Below, piece after piece: positions 49,754 through 58,450 of a DNA stretch of 64,000 nt; the first letter of the stretch is position 1; each line of letters begins with the position of its first letter. The stretch comes from Chloroflexota bacterium (lineage in GTDB: Bacteria; Chloroflexota; Limnocylindria; Limnocylindrales; CSP1-4). Position numbers and translations under genes: made by a program. Under the pieces are notes generated by a model. The model did not search any database, was not told the origin of the DNA, and worked only from the letters and a program-made list of their open reading frames with translations. The stretch lies in NCBI GenBank assembly GCA_021786265.1, contig JAJYNP010000051.1, positions 1-64,000 of the forward strand. The letters are read 5' to 3'.

Positions 49754-51557
49754 GGCCCACCTCCACGAGCGACGGTCGCGGCGCCGCGACCCGTGGGACG
49801 CAGGCCACGACCCGGGTGCCCCGGCCGGGTATCGACTCGATCGAGAGGACCCCACCGGCGAGCCCCATCCGTTCGCGCATGGTCTGGAGGCCGAAGCGCG
49901 CGCCTTCGAGCAGCACCCCTGCGACGTCGAACCCGTGGCCGGCATCCTCGATCGTGAAGGACACTGTCGATTCGTCGCTCTCGACGCGCACGACTGCGGA
50001 GCCGACGCGGGCGTGCTTGCGGACGTTCGTGAGCGCCTCCTGGATGACGCGGATCACCTGCACCTCGGCTCCCGGCGCGATTCCCGGTGCCTCGTCGAGG
50101 CTGGTCTCCAGCGTCGCGCGGACGCCGGACTGATGGCTGTACTTCTCGAGGTAGGCACGGAGGCTCTCGAGCAGGCCTCGATCGCCGCGGCTGGATTCGC
50201 GCAGTCCGAGGATGGCCTCCCGCACGTCGCGATACCCGTCCTCGCTCAGGTTCGCGAGGTCCGCCAGCTCCGCGACGGCATCGGCGGGCTCGATCACGCC
50301 GATCCGCGAGCCGAGGGCCCGCAGCCGGAGATGGGTGGCGCCGAGGACCTGCGCAAGGCTGTCGTGCATCTCGCGGGCGATCCGGTCGCGCTCCGCGAGG
50401 ATGGCCCCCTGCCGCTCGTTGTCCCGCATCCGGGCGCTCGTGATCGCGATCGCCGCCAGCTCGGCCAGCGTCTGGAGATAGCCGCGCTCGCGGCTGCTGA
50501 ACGGCAGCTGCGCGGCCCGGCCGACCCACAGCTCACCGAGCGGACCCTCGGGGTTCGACAGCGGGATCCGGACGCTGGCCGCGCCGCGGTTCGGGTCCAG
50601 CGTGCCGCACACAACCGGGTGCCCCTCGAGGTCGCCGAACCGGTCCTCGTCGGCGCTGATGCACACCGTCCCGTCGGCGAGCGTGATGCCGCGTGCCGAC
50701 GCCCCCAGCTGCAGGAGCGGCGACGTCACCGCGTTCAGGTTGATCACGGCGTCGTCCGCGCGGGGCATGTCGCGCGCGTGCCGGACGACCGCGCCGAGCA
50801 CGTCCCCCAGCGCCTTCTGATTCGAGATCCGGAGCAGCACGTCGTACAGTGCGTGCCCCTCTGCCTTGCGGCGCTGGAGATCGGCGACGAGCTGTCCGAT
50901 CTGGATGGAGCACGCGAGCTGGTGCCCGATGTTCTGGAGGGTGGCCGAGGTGAGGAGGTCCGGCTCGCCCACGCCCTCGGGCAGATGAAGTCGGAGCCGT
51001 CCCACGATCGACTGCCCGCGGGTCAGCGGGATGTCGATCAGGTGCGGCTGGTCCGAGCCGATCGCGCTCACCGACGCGTGCGGCGCGAGGTTGAGCTCGC
51101 GCTCCAGCCCGGTCTCCGGCTGGCCGTCGTGCGCGAAGACCACGACGGAGGCGCCGGTGGCACCGGTCCGGTCGACCACAGCCTGGAGGGCCGCGTCGAG
51201 GATCGACTCCACCCCGAGCTCGCCCTGGATCGCGGTGGAGACGGCGTTGATCGCGGTCAGTTCGCGGTTCTGGCGGACGATCCTTCGTTCGGCCTGCCGG
51301 ACCAGGTGGAACATGCCGAGCGCGAAGGCGACGACCCCGATCGCCGTGACCGCGGCGATCGCCACGTGCTCGGCCCGCTGGAGCGGGTCGTTCTCGATCA
51401 CCACGAACCGGAACGACTCGACCAGGACCAGGAAGAGGATCGGCAGCCCGATCCCCAGCCACGTGAGGCTGCGGAAATCGGCCGTGACGCTCGGCCCCGG
51501 GCCGTCGCGATCGCCCTTTGCTCGATGCTCGTTGCGCTGCTCGGTCGCCGCGGGCAC
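49743..51557 (-). CDS. NarL-cognate GAF histidine kinase (HisKA_3)
   Basis: This 604-residue membrane kinase has helices near 35-55 (TWLGIGLPILFLVLVESFRFVV) and 68-90. Two GAF-like domains follow (about 115-260 and 280-430). The HisKA_3 dimerisation helix is AERDRIAREMHDSLAQVLGATHLRLRAL with the phospho-His. The ATPase has IQEALTNVRKHARVGSA and GFGLQTMRERMGL-type boxes (RFGLQTMRERMGLAGG). GTG 51557 sits five bases after GGGAGG, which fixes the start in a much longer open frame. It is divergent from the NrfD operon. Confidence 0.9.
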   Translation of the reverse strand: MPAATEQRNEHRAKGDRDGPGPSVTADFRSLTWLGIGLPILFLVLVESFRFVVIENDPLQRAEHVAIAAVTAIGVVAFALGMFHLVRQAERRIVRQNRELTAINAVSTAIQGELGVESILDAALQAVVDRTGATGASVVVFAHDGQPETGLERELNLAPHASVSAIGSDQPHLIDIPLTRGQSIVGRLRLHLPEGVGEPDLLTSATLQNIGHQLACSIQIGQLVADLQRRKAEGHALYDVLLRISNQKALGDVLGAVVRHARDMPRADDAVINLNAVTSPLLQLGASARGITLADGTVCISADEDRFGDLEGHPVVCGTLDPNRGAASVRIPLSNPEGPLGELWVGRAAQLPFSSRERGYLQTLAELAAIAITSARMRDNERQGAILAERDRIAREMHDSLAQVLGATHLRLRALGSRIGVIEPADAVAELADLANLSEDGYRDVREAILGLRESSRGDRGLLESLRAYLEKYSHQSGVRATLETSLDEAPGIAPGAEVQVIRVIQEALTNVRKHARVGSAVVRVESDESTVSFTIEDAGHGFDVAGVLLEGARFGLQTMRERMGLAGGVLSIESIPGRGTRVVACVPRVAAPRPSLVEVGHAG

Positions 51558-51600
51558 GTGTCCCTCCCGCCCACGCACCGGGAGGACGGACCCAACGGCC

Positions 51601-51615
51601 GCGTTCAATGAACGC
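51601..51615. promoter_or_regulatory. perfect palindrome between kinase and NrfD operon
   Basis: GCGTTCA-A-TGAACGC (7-base perfect arms) lies 44 bases upstream of the kinase start. A 10-base palindrome CGCGATCGCG overlaps its end (51613-51622). It is a candidate site for the NarL-type regulator. Confidence 0.5.
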
Positions 51616-51824
51616 GATCGCGTCGAACGCCCTCCCGACATCGGTCGAGAGGGAGGGTACAGGCCACACAGGGGGCGGAATGAGTGACGCTCGGCCCACC
51701 CCATGGGGGCCATCGGTCGCCACGCCCGCCTGTCGATCGGCGGTATCGGCGGCGTCTCGCGCACCGTAGCGTGACCGCGAAGGGCGCCCCTGCTGCCGGG
51801 CAGGTCTGGAACAAGGAACACACC

Positions 51825-52136
51825 ATGGACAGCATTGGTGTGCAGATCGGCGTCCTGCTCGCGGTGCTCCTGCTCGTCGAACGGCTCGTGGCCGCGCGGC
51901 GCAGGGACGGCAGGCGCGGCATTGCGCCGGTGCTCACGTGGCTCGTGTTGACCGCCGTCGTGCTCTGGTGTGGCGCGCTGCTGGCCTTTGCGGCGGTCCA
52001 TGCGCTGCTGTTCGCGCTCGGGCCTGACGCCGCGACCGCAGGCGCGGTCGTATGCGGCGCTGCCCTCATCGCGACCCCGTTCGCGCTCGCCGTGATCATC
52101 CGGCGGAACATGCGCCACGTATCGGCCGGCGGCTGA
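51825..52136 (+). CDS. small three-helix membrane protein, first gene of NrfD operon
   Basis: The protein has 103 residues and three helices: IGVQIGVLLAVLLLVERLVA, VLTWLVLTAVVLWCGALLAFAAV and AGAVVCGAALIATPFALAVII, with a basic loop between the first two. AAGGA lies seven bases before the ATG. It ends seven bases before the hexahaem cytochrome gene. No family is recognised; a subunit or assembly factor of the complex is inferred. Confidence 0.72.
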   Translation: MDSIGVQIGVLLAVLLLVERLVAARRRDGRRGIAPVLTWLVLTAVVLWCGALLAFAAVHALLFALGPDAATAGAVVCGAALIATPFALAVIIRRNMRHVSAGG

Positions 52137-52143
52137 CCCCGAC

Positions 52144-52809
52144 GTGCGCGGCCAGGGCCCGGTGACCGAGAGCGGGCACTCCGAAGGCGCCGGGCGGCAG
52201 CCCCGCTGGTGGCATGCCGCGCGCACGGGGTTCCGTGCCGCGGTCGGGGTGGCCGTCATCTCCGTCGTCATGGGCGGAGCGGCGTTCGCCGCGTCGAGCC
52301 TGTACCAGCGGTACGGGGTGCCGCACATCCAGGTCGACGCCCGGGCGTGGATGGGGCGGGCAACGACGTACTCGCTGGATGCCTGCCTGCAGTGCCACGG
52401 CGACATCTCGGCCGCCCGGGAGGCTGGTGCCCATGCGGACCTCATCTGCCAGGCCTGTCACGTGCCGTCCGTCGCCCATCCCGGTTCGGTCCCGGGCGTG
52501 CTGGTGCACCTGCCCGTGCTGGGAAGCTCGATCTGCGTCACCTGCCACGGCACGACTCCGGGCCGGGAGCCGGGGTTCCCGCAGGTCGATCCCTCGGATC
52601 ACTACCGCGGGGCCGCGTGCCTCCGCTGCCACGACCCGCACACGGCTGCGGCCAGCAGACCTCCCGAGGTGACCCATCCACTCGCCGGCCTGCCGACGTG
52701 CACCACATGTCACGCGCCGGACGGTCTGATGAAGACGCCCGCCGACCACGAGCTCGCCGACGATGCCGTCTGCCTCTCCTGCCACGCGTCCGGGGCGAAC
52801 CGTCAATGA
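52144..52809 (+). CDS. hexahaem c-type cytochrome subunit
   Basis: This 221-residue GTG-start protein has an uncleaved-looking N-terminal helix (TGFRAAVGVAVISVVMGGAAFAASS) followed by six CxxCH sites: CLQCH, CQACH, CVTCH, CLRCH, CTTCH and CLSCH. Small, closely spaced haems suggest a periplasmic wire anchored near the membrane. Its TGA overlaps the ATG of the ferredoxin-like gene (ATGA). It probably serves as the electron donor or acceptor side of the NrfD complex. Confidence 0.87.
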   Translation: MRGQGPVTESGHSEGAGRQPRWWHAARTGFRAAVGVAVISVVMGGAAFAASSLYQRYGVPHIQVDARAWMGRATTYSLDACLQCHGDISAAREAGAHADLICQACHVPSVAHPGSVPGVLVHLPVLGSSICVTCHGTTPGREPGFPQVDPSDHYRGAACLRCHDPHTAAASRPPEVTHPLAGLPTCTTCHAPDGLMKTPADHELADDAVCLSCHASGANRQ

Positions 52810-53834
52810 CCACAGAGCGGCCGATGGACAAGCGCCAGCAGCCCGAGCCGGCGACACTCGATCCTGCGGCGCCCGAGCCCACACCCGTTCAGTCCCCACC
52901 GCCGGGCCCCCCGTCCGCCGAGCCCGTGCCGCTCGATCATGCACCCGCGGGAGCCGCACCTGCCGGTCACCGTGACGAACCGTCACCGCGGGGACTGTCG
53001 CGCCGGCAGATCCTGAAGCTCGGCGCCGCGGCAGTGCCGTCTCTCGTCGGCGCAGCAGGGATCTTCGGGTGGCTCACGGTCCTCGCCCGGGACGGCACTG
53101 CCCGGGACGGCACGTCGGCTGCCGACGCCGTCCTCGCCGGGTACGACGCGACCGCTCACCGCTGGGGTTTCGTGGTCGACGCGTCGGCGTGCATCGGGTG
53201 CGGCACCTGCGTCGTCGCATGCAAGCAGGAGAACGGCGTGCCGCTCGATGCCGAGCACACGCGGACCTGGATCGAACGGCACACGCTGGCCACCGACGGG
53301 ACCATCCGGGTCGACTCCCCGGACGCCGGTATCCACGGCTTCCCCGCGGCGCCGACCGGGACCGGCGCCGCGTCGGTGGAGGATGCCGTCGTCGTCGCCA
53401 GCCGTTTCGTCCCGCGACTGTGCATGCAGTGCGAGGCCTCGCCGTGCACGGAGATCTGTCCGGTCGGCGCCACGTACCGAACCGCCGACGGGGTCGTCCT
53501 GATCGACGCGGATCGCTGCATCGGGTGCGGGTACTGCGTGGTCGCCTGCCCGTACGGGGCCCGGTACCTCGTGCCGGCCGGGCAACGCACGCCGCGGGGG
53601 ACGGCCGGCGTGGCGGACAAGTGCACGTTCTGCTACCACCGCATCGCCCGTGGCCTGCAGCCGGCGTGCGTCGAGGTCTGCCCGGTCGGCGCACGCATGT
53701 TCGGCGACCTGAGCGATCCGTCGAGCCGCGTCAGCACCATCCTGCGGGAGAGCAACACGAAGGTGATGAAGGCGGCCCTGGGCACGCGGCCGCGCGTGCA
53801 CTACCTGGGGCTCGAAGGCGAGGACCTGGGATGA
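52806..53834 (+). CDS. Tat-exported four-cluster [4Fe-4S] ferredoxin-like subunit
   Basis: The protein has 342 residues. After a 65-residue Pro/Glu-rich extension comes a twin-arginine signal, LSRRQILKLGAAAVPSLVGAAG. Four cluster motifs of the NrfC/HybA/DsrO type follow: CIGCGTCVVACK, CMQCEASPCTEICP, CIGCGYCVVACP and CTFCYHRIARGLQPACVEVCP. It should sit outside the membrane and relay electrons between NrfD and cytochromes. It overlaps NrfD by ATGA. Confidence 0.93.
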   Translation: MTTERPMDKRQQPEPATLDPAAPEPTPVQSPPPGPPSAEPVPLDHAPAGAAPAGHRDEPSPRGLSRRQILKLGAAAVPSLVGAAGIFGWLTVLARDGTARDGTSAADAVLAGYDATAHRWGFVVDASACIGCGTCVVACKQENGVPLDAEHTRTWIERHTLATDGTIRVDSPDAGIHGFPAAPTGTGAASVEDAVVVASRFVPRLCMQCEASPCTEICPVGATYRTADGVVLIDADRCIGCGYCVVACPYGARYLVPAGQRTPRGTAGVADKCTFCYHRIARGLQPACVEVCPVGARMFGDLSDPSSRVSTILRESNTKVMKAALGTRPRVHYLGLEGEDLG

Positions 53835-55396
53835 GCGTCCGCGTCTCCGGCCGTCGCCTGCCGGCCGATGTCCGCCTGGCGTGGCGCGCCGTCCGCGTCG
53901 AGGTGCTCGAGCTGCCGCGCGGGCTCTGGATGTGGCTGGGCCTTCTCGGCGTCCTGGCTCTGCTCGGCGCAATCGCCGCGGCCCGCAGCCTGCCCCCCGG
54001 CGACAAGGGAGTGGGCACGACACCGACCTTCGAATGGGGCGTCCTGATCGCCGGCTACGTCTTCTTCGCGATCACGACGAGTGGGCTCTGCCTCGCATCG
54101 TCGCTCGGCACCGTCTTCGGGATCGATCGCTTCCGCCCGCTCGAGCGACGGCACGCCGTCCTCGCGGTGCTCTGTCTCACCACGGCGTTCGGAATCATCG
54201 CCCTCGACCTCCACTACCCGGTGCGGATAGTCTTCGGCGCGGTGTTCAACCCCACGCCATCCTCGCCCATGTGGTGGATGGGCGTGTTCTACGGGATCTA
54301 CTTCGGCTCGCTGCTCCTCGAGGTGTGGAGCATGTTCCGGGGTCACGCCCGGATCCACGGGTTCGCCTGCCTCTTCTCGTCGTGCATGGCCGTCATCGCC
54401 CCGGCGACGCTCGGCGCCGTCTTCGGCGTCCTGGCCGCACGACCCCTGTGGCACGGACCGTTCACCCCCGTGCTGATGGTCGCGTCGGCCTTCCTCTCCG
54501 GCACGGCGCTGCTGGGCATCGTGTTCTGGGCGGTCGTCCGGTTCCACCTCACGGGCTTCGAGCGAGCCGGCACGACGGCGATCCCGGCCATCCGCGCCGT
54601 CCTCACGATCGGGCTCGTCATCGTCGCCGTCCTCGTCGCGCGGGGGATCGGCGCCGGATACGCCACGGGAGACCCTGGGCTTGCCCGGGCGACCGGGGCG
54701 CTGGTCACCGGCCCGCTGGCAGCACAGTTCTGGGGCGTGCGGGTGATCGGTGGCCTCCTGATCCCCCTGATCCTCGTCGCGTTGCCGTGGACGAGGACGG
54801 CCGAGGGCCTGTTCGCGGCCGCGAGCCTGGCGATCGTCGGCGTGTTCGCGGACCGGCTGACGTTCGTGGCCGCCGGGCAGATCGCGCCAACGACCGCGGT
54901 GTCCGGCGTGGTCTCCGCACCGTACGCCGCGTACACGCCGTCGCTCGTCGAGATCGGCATCCTCCTCGGCGCGGCCGCGGTCGTGACGATCGGCTATACG
55001 CTCGCGGAGCGCTACCTCGACCTCGGCGAGACGGACGTCCACGCCGTACTCTCGCTGACGGCGATCCGGGGCTACCGCGAGCGACTCAGGGGTGGGGTGG
55101 GCTGGGCGGTCGCGGCGGTCCTCCGGCCGGCCGGGACCGGACCGAGCGGCGACGTACGCCCGATGCTCGCTGGGCCCGAGCCCGAGACGAAGCCCGAAGT
55201 CGCGGAGTCCGTTGCGGAGGTCCCAGGGGTCGAGGCGCCGCAGGAGGTCGCAGTCGCCGGTGAAACAGCCGCGCCCGGGTACGAGCACGCCGTCCCCGTG
55301 GCCCCGGTGGTCGGCGTCACGCCGGCGGTCGAGCCTTCCGGCCCGTTGTCAGCGGCGCCGACGCGCGAGTCGGAGACCCTCGGAGACGATCCATGA
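53831..55396 (+). CDS. nrfD: NrfD/PsrC-family quinone-interacting membrane subunit
   Basis: The protein has 521 residues and about ten helices, from LWMWLGLLGVLALLGAIAAA to LVEIGILLGAAAVVTIGYTL. NrfD-type features include FEWGVLIAGYVFFAITTSGLCLASSLGTVFG and FRPLERRHAVLAVLCLTTAFG. A hydrophilic Pro/Glu/Val-rich tail of about 110 residues is unusual. NrfD/PsrC proteins bind quinone and exchange electrons with the Fe-S subunit. No molybdenum or other catalytic subunit gene follows. Confidence 0.9.
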   Translation: MSVRVSGRRLPADVRLAWRAVRVEVLELPRGLWMWLGLLGVLALLGAIAAARSLPPGDKGVGTTPTFEWGVLIAGYVFFAITTSGLCLASSLGTVFGIDRFRPLERRHAVLAVLCLTTAFGIIALDLHYPVRIVFGAVFNPTPSSPMWWMGVFYGIYFGSLLLEVWSMFRGHARIHGFACLFSSCMAVIAPATLGAVFGVLAARPLWHGPFTPVLMVASAFLSGTALLGIVFWAVVRFHLTGFERAGTTAIPAIRAVLTIGLVIVAVLVARGIGAGYATGDPGLARATGALVTGPLAAQFWGVRVIGGLLIPLILVALPWTRTAEGLFAAASLAIVGVFADRLTFVAAGQIAPTTAVSGVVSAPYAAYTPSLVEIGILLGAAAVVTIGYTLAERYLDLGETDVHAVLSLTAIRGYRERLRGGVGWAVAAVLRPAGTGPSGDVRPMLAGPEPETKPEVAESVAEVPGVEAPQEVAVAGETAAPGYEHAVPVAPVVGVTPAVEPSGPLSAAPTRESETLGDDP

Positions 55397-56181
55397 TCCG
55401 GCGGGCACTCGCTCGATACGGATACTGGCTCGCCGTCGCCGCCCTGGCCACGGCGACGTGCGGACTGGGCGCCTTCCTGTTCGTCGACGCCGTCCTCCCC
55501 GAATTCGCCCACACCGGCGCGCACCCGGCCGTCGCGGAGCCGAGCCCGTCGCCGGGATCTCCATCCGCCTCGCCGGTCGCCGGCGTGATGCCGGGAATGG
55601 GCGGGGCCGTCCCAGCCAACGCCGACTGCAGTGCATGCCACCTGACCAACGCCGGGGCGATCGGGCTGCGCCCTATCCCCGCGATGGGTCACCCGCTCGA
55701 CGGCTGGACGAAGTGCACATCGTGCCACTCGACCCAGAGCCTCGTCGCCACGGCACCCGGCCACACCGGGATCCACGCGACGGCGTGCCTGACGTGCCAC
55801 AAGCCCGGCAACCTGCCCGCCCCGCTCTCACGGCCCCACCGAGAGCGGCAGAACACGGCGTGCCTCGACTGTCACGGCTCGACGGCACCACTGCCGGTGG
55901 ACATGGCGCACCGAACCGAGCAGGTGTGCTGGCTGTGCCACCGCCTGCCGGACGCGCAGCCGCCAATCCCTGCCCATGCGACTGTGTCGGGGGAGAGCGA
56001 CTGTCTCACGTGCCACGTCGCCGCGAAGGTCGGCGCCCTGCCGGCCGACCACGAGACCAGGACGGCCTCCGAGTGTCTCCTCTGCCACGACCTGCCTCGC
56101 CCGAGCGAGACCCCTCGCTCGGGGGGTTCGCCAGGCCCGAGCGACGTGCGGCGAGACGCCCGGAGTGGCAAGAACGGGTGA
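55393..56181 (+). CDS. membrane-anchored heptahaem c-type cytochrome subunit
   Basis: This 262-residue protein has an N-terminal helix (YWLAVAALATATCGLGAFLFV) and a Pro/Ser linker. Seven CxxCH sites follow: CSACH, CTSCH, CLTCH, CLDCH, CWLCH, CLTCH and CLLCH. The last 35 residues are Arg/Ser/Gly-rich. Its ATG overlaps the NrfD stop, making a five-gene operon in which the two haem subunits flank the Fe-S/NrfD core. Confidence 0.88.
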   Translation: MIRRALARYGYWLAVAALATATCGLGAFLFVDAVLPEFAHTGAHPAVAEPSPSPGSPSASPVAGVMPGMGGAVPANADCSACHLTNAGAIGLRPIPAMGHPLDGWTKCTSCHSTQSLVATAPGHTGIHATACLTCHKPGNLPAPLSRPHRERQNTACLDCHGSTAPLPVDMAHRTEQVCWLCHRLPDAQPPIPAHATVSGESDCLTCHVAAKVGALPADHETRTASECLLCHDLPRPSETPRSGGSPGPSDVRRDARSGKNG

Positions 56182-56344
56182 CCGGATCCCCGCCGGTCCA
56201 GCACGCGGAGGACCCGCGCAGCCCGGTCGGCACGCACATGTCTGCGGGCGCGCGGCGTTCCCCCGATCATCTCCATGCACTGCAGCAGCGCCAGAAGGTC
56301 GGGGCTGTCCGCGGCCGGCGGATCGGTAGGGAGGCCCGCCGCGG

Positions 56345-56409
56345 GCGCCCGCACCTGCGCGAGAGTGGCCATGCTGGTGTCGCCGGGGAAGGTGGTGAAG
56401 ACGACCCCG
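56345..56409 (-). pseudogene. tail remnant of a KDG-kinase gene (minus strand)
   Basis: The minus strand encodes VFTTFPGDTSMATLAQVRAPAAG, matching the end of the kinase at 13.7 kb (TTFPGDTTMATLAQVRAL). By eye the DNA at 56345-56400 matches 13719-13774 at 53 of 56 positions. Only about 22 codons survive, with no stop in place. Confidence 0.7.
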
Positions 56410-56484
56410 GGCGACACCAGCATGGTGACGCGGGACGAGGTGGAGCGGATCGCCCGTGGCGGCACGGCCCGCGTTCGTCGCTGA
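56401..56484 (+). pseudogene. tail remnant of a second KDG-kinase gene (plus strand)
   Basis: The plus strand encodes TTPGDTSMVTRDEVERIARG and GTARVRR before a TGA at 56482-56484. It aligns with the kinase end TTFPGDTTMATLAQVRALAQ/GGSARIQR. It is joined back-to-back with the opposite-strand remnant across GGTGTCGCC/GGCGACACC inverted arms. Confidence 0.7.
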
Positions 56485-56581
56485 GGCGCCGCCGCCGGCG
56501 CGGTCAACCCAGCCAGCTCCGGATGTGCCCGGTGTCCCGCGCACCGAGCGGCGGGCCCCACCGGTGGGCGATGATCTCCCC

Positions 56582-57568
56582 ATGCTCGACCACCCGCCCG
56601 CACCCCCCACGGCGCATGACCCAGCCACCGGCCCCTTCGTCCAGACCGTGACCGGAAGAATCCCCGCCAGCCGGCTGGGATTCACGCTGCCCCATGAGCA
56701 CACCGGCCTCGAGCTCTGGCATATCCAGAATCGCTGGGACTACTGGGAGCTCATCCGGGACGAGAACGTCATCGCCCCGGAGCTCGAGCGGTTCCGTGAC
56801 CTGGGCGGTACCTGCCTCGTCGACGTCACCAACCACGGCCTGGGGCGCGACGCGGCCCGCCTGCGCCGCCTCTCGGAGCGGACCGGACTGCCCATCGTGA
56901 TGGGCGCCGGCTGGTACCGGCAGGCGTACTACCCGCCCGAGGCCCTGATCGACCGCCGGACCGTCGACGAGCTGGCCGATGAGCTGATCCGGGAATTCCA
57001 CGAAGGCGTGGGCGACACCGGCATCCGGCCGGGGATCATCGGCGAGATCGGCACTGACAAGCCGTGGATGTCCGCCCAGGAGGAGCGCGTCTTCCGGGCC
57101 GTCGCGCGCGCCGCGAAGGCCACCGGCATGGCCGTCACCACCCATGCCGCCCAATCGGCCGTGGGCCTGGTGCAGCTCCGCGTCCTCCTCGAGGAGGGGC
57201 TCGATCCCACCCGGATCGTGATCGGCCACGCCGATTCGTACCCGTACCTCGAGTACCACCTCGCGCTGCTCGAGCGCGGTGCCTCGATCGAGTTCGACTT
57301 CCTGGGGATGGACTTCTCGCGCGTGGATGCGGCGATGGAGCCTCGCGGTGCGCAGATCCTGCGGGAGCTGCTCGATCGCGGGCACGTGGACCACCTGCTC
57401 CTCTCCCAGGACGTCTGCCACACGCTGCAGCTCCACGCGTTCGGCGGCAACGGGTACACCTACCTGCAGGAGACGTACCTGCCCCGCCTCCGTGCGGCAG
57501 GGGTCCCCGACGAGGCGATCGACCGGATGGCCATCGAGAACCCGCGGCGGGTGCTCTCGATCGCCTGA
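56582..57568 (+). CDS. phosphotriesterase-family metal-dependent hydrolase
   Basis: This 328-residue TIM-barrel amidohydrolase has the HxH pair in GFTLPHEHTGLEL and a bridging acid in IRPGIIGEIGTDKPW. Metal ligands are in VTTHAAQSA and IVIGHADSYPYLEYH, and the catalytic Asp is in LLLSQDVCHTLQLHAFGGNGY. The family covers lactonases and phosphotriesterase homology proteins. The neighbouring kinase remnants hint at a former sugar-acid lactone pathway. ATG 56582 is chosen for homology length; the ribosome site is unclear. Confidence 0.85.
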   Translation: MLDHPPAPPTAHDPATGPFVQTVTGRIPASRLGFTLPHEHTGLELWHIQNRWDYWELIRDENVIAPELERFRDLGGTCLVDVTNHGLGRDAARLRRLSERTGLPIVMGAGWYRQAYYPPEALIDRRTVDELADELIREFHEGVGDTGIRPGIIGEIGTDKPWMSAQEERVFRAVARAAKATGMAVTTHAAQSAVGLVQLRVLLEEGLDPTRIVIGHADSYPYLEYHLALLERGASIEFDFLGMDFSRVDAAMEPRGAQILRELLDRGHVDHLLLSQDVCHTLQLHAFGGNGYTYLQETYLPRLRAAGVPDEAIDRMAIENPRRVLSIA

Positions 57569-57790
57569 GCCGCGGCGCCTCGGCGTCGCGGCCGCGCGGA
57601 ACCTGACGATCTGCGTCACCGGCCGTGACCAACGGGTGGTGGCTGCGGGACCCGGGACGCGCGACGGTATCGATGGTCGTCGCGTCCCCCGGTCTGGGTG
57701 CCCGGGTGCCCGAGGGCCGGGGTCAATCACCGTGTGCGATGCACGGCGCAGCGTGGGTGACGACATGCGGAAGAGCACACGACGGCACGA

Positions 57791-57860
57791 CGGGCTGGCC
57801 GGACCCGGCGGGCTGGCCGGACCCGGCGGGCTGGCCGGACCCGGCGGGCTGGCGGGGCCG
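57791..57860. repeat. 18-bp tandem repeat, three perfect copies plus a partial
   Basis: CGGGCTGGCCGGACCCGG is repeated at 57791, 57809 and 57827, with a degraded fourth copy at 57845-57860. It lies in the 309-base gap upstream of the zinc-ribbon gene, ending 17 bases before its start. The rest of the gap holds no recognisable gene. Frame-preserving length suggests it could also be translated if a longer frame were used. Confidence 0.85.
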
Positions 57861-57877
57861 CTGTCAGGGAGGGACCG

Positions 57878-58423
57878 GTGAATCTCCTGCGCCGGGCCGC
57901 ACCGGCCAGGAGCGTGGAGTCGGCCCGTGTGTGCCTCGAGTGCGGGGTCCCCGCCCCGGTCTCGGGCGGCTCGTTCTGCCGGCGCTGCGGGCTCCCATAC
58001 GGGTCGGCCCCCCGCCCGTTCCGCTCGCCGTCCTGCCCCGTCTGCTACCAGACGTCGGCCGACGACGGTCGCTTCGACTCGCTGGTGGGCGGCGAGCGCG
58101 CCGACCTCGTGCGTCACCTTGCCGAACACGAGCGCCGCCCCGTCGGCGACGACGAGTACCTCGAAGGGCTCCGCGAGGGCGACCTGGCCAGGGTCGGCCG
58201 CTGGACCGTCCCGTTCGATCTGCTGCGCCGGTACCTCGTCCTCGGCGTCATCGACGGGGCCAGGTCGCGGCGGGTCATGCACAACGCGCTGCTGATGGCG
58301 ATGAGCCAGGTCAGACGCTGGGGTCCGGACGGTGTCGTCGTGGGCGACCGTCCGGAATTCGCCGAAGCTCGCGCGACGCTGGCCGAGGTGATGGAGCGGT
58401 ATCACCGCCCGACCAGGATGTAG
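57878..58423 (+). CDS. zinc-ribbon protein of unknown function
   Basis: This 181-residue protein starts at a GTG with GGGAGG about six bases upstream. An N-terminal zinc ribbon has CLECG and CRRCG pairs, and a further CPVC lies in SPSCPVCYQTS. The remainder is acidic and helical, with LVRHLAEHERRPVGDDEYLEGL, WTVPFDLLRRYLVLGVIDG and ARATLAEVMERYH. No enzyme family is recognised; a nucleic-acid or protein-binding role is possible. Confidence 0.7.
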   Translation: MNLLRRAAPARSVESARVCLECGVPAPVSGGSFCRRCGLPYGSAPRPFRSPSCPVCYQTSADDGRFDSLVGGERADLVRHLAEHERRPVGDDEYLEGLREGDLARVGRWTVPFDLLRRYLVLGVIDGARSRRVMHNALLMAMSQVRRWGPDGVVVGDRPEFAEARATLAEVMERYHRPTRM

Positions 58424-58450
58424 CCGCCCACCGGAAGCGCCCGGCGACTC

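Noticed and set aside
53160..53780. The four-cluster ferredoxin as part of a molybdopterin reductase (DMSO, nitrate or polysulfide)
   Set aside because: No catalytic molybdopterin subunit gene lies anywhere in the window; the operon instead contains multihaem cytochromes.
57791..57860. The 18-bp tandem array as a CRISPR
   Set aside because: The units are contiguous with no spacers and no cas genes are nearby.
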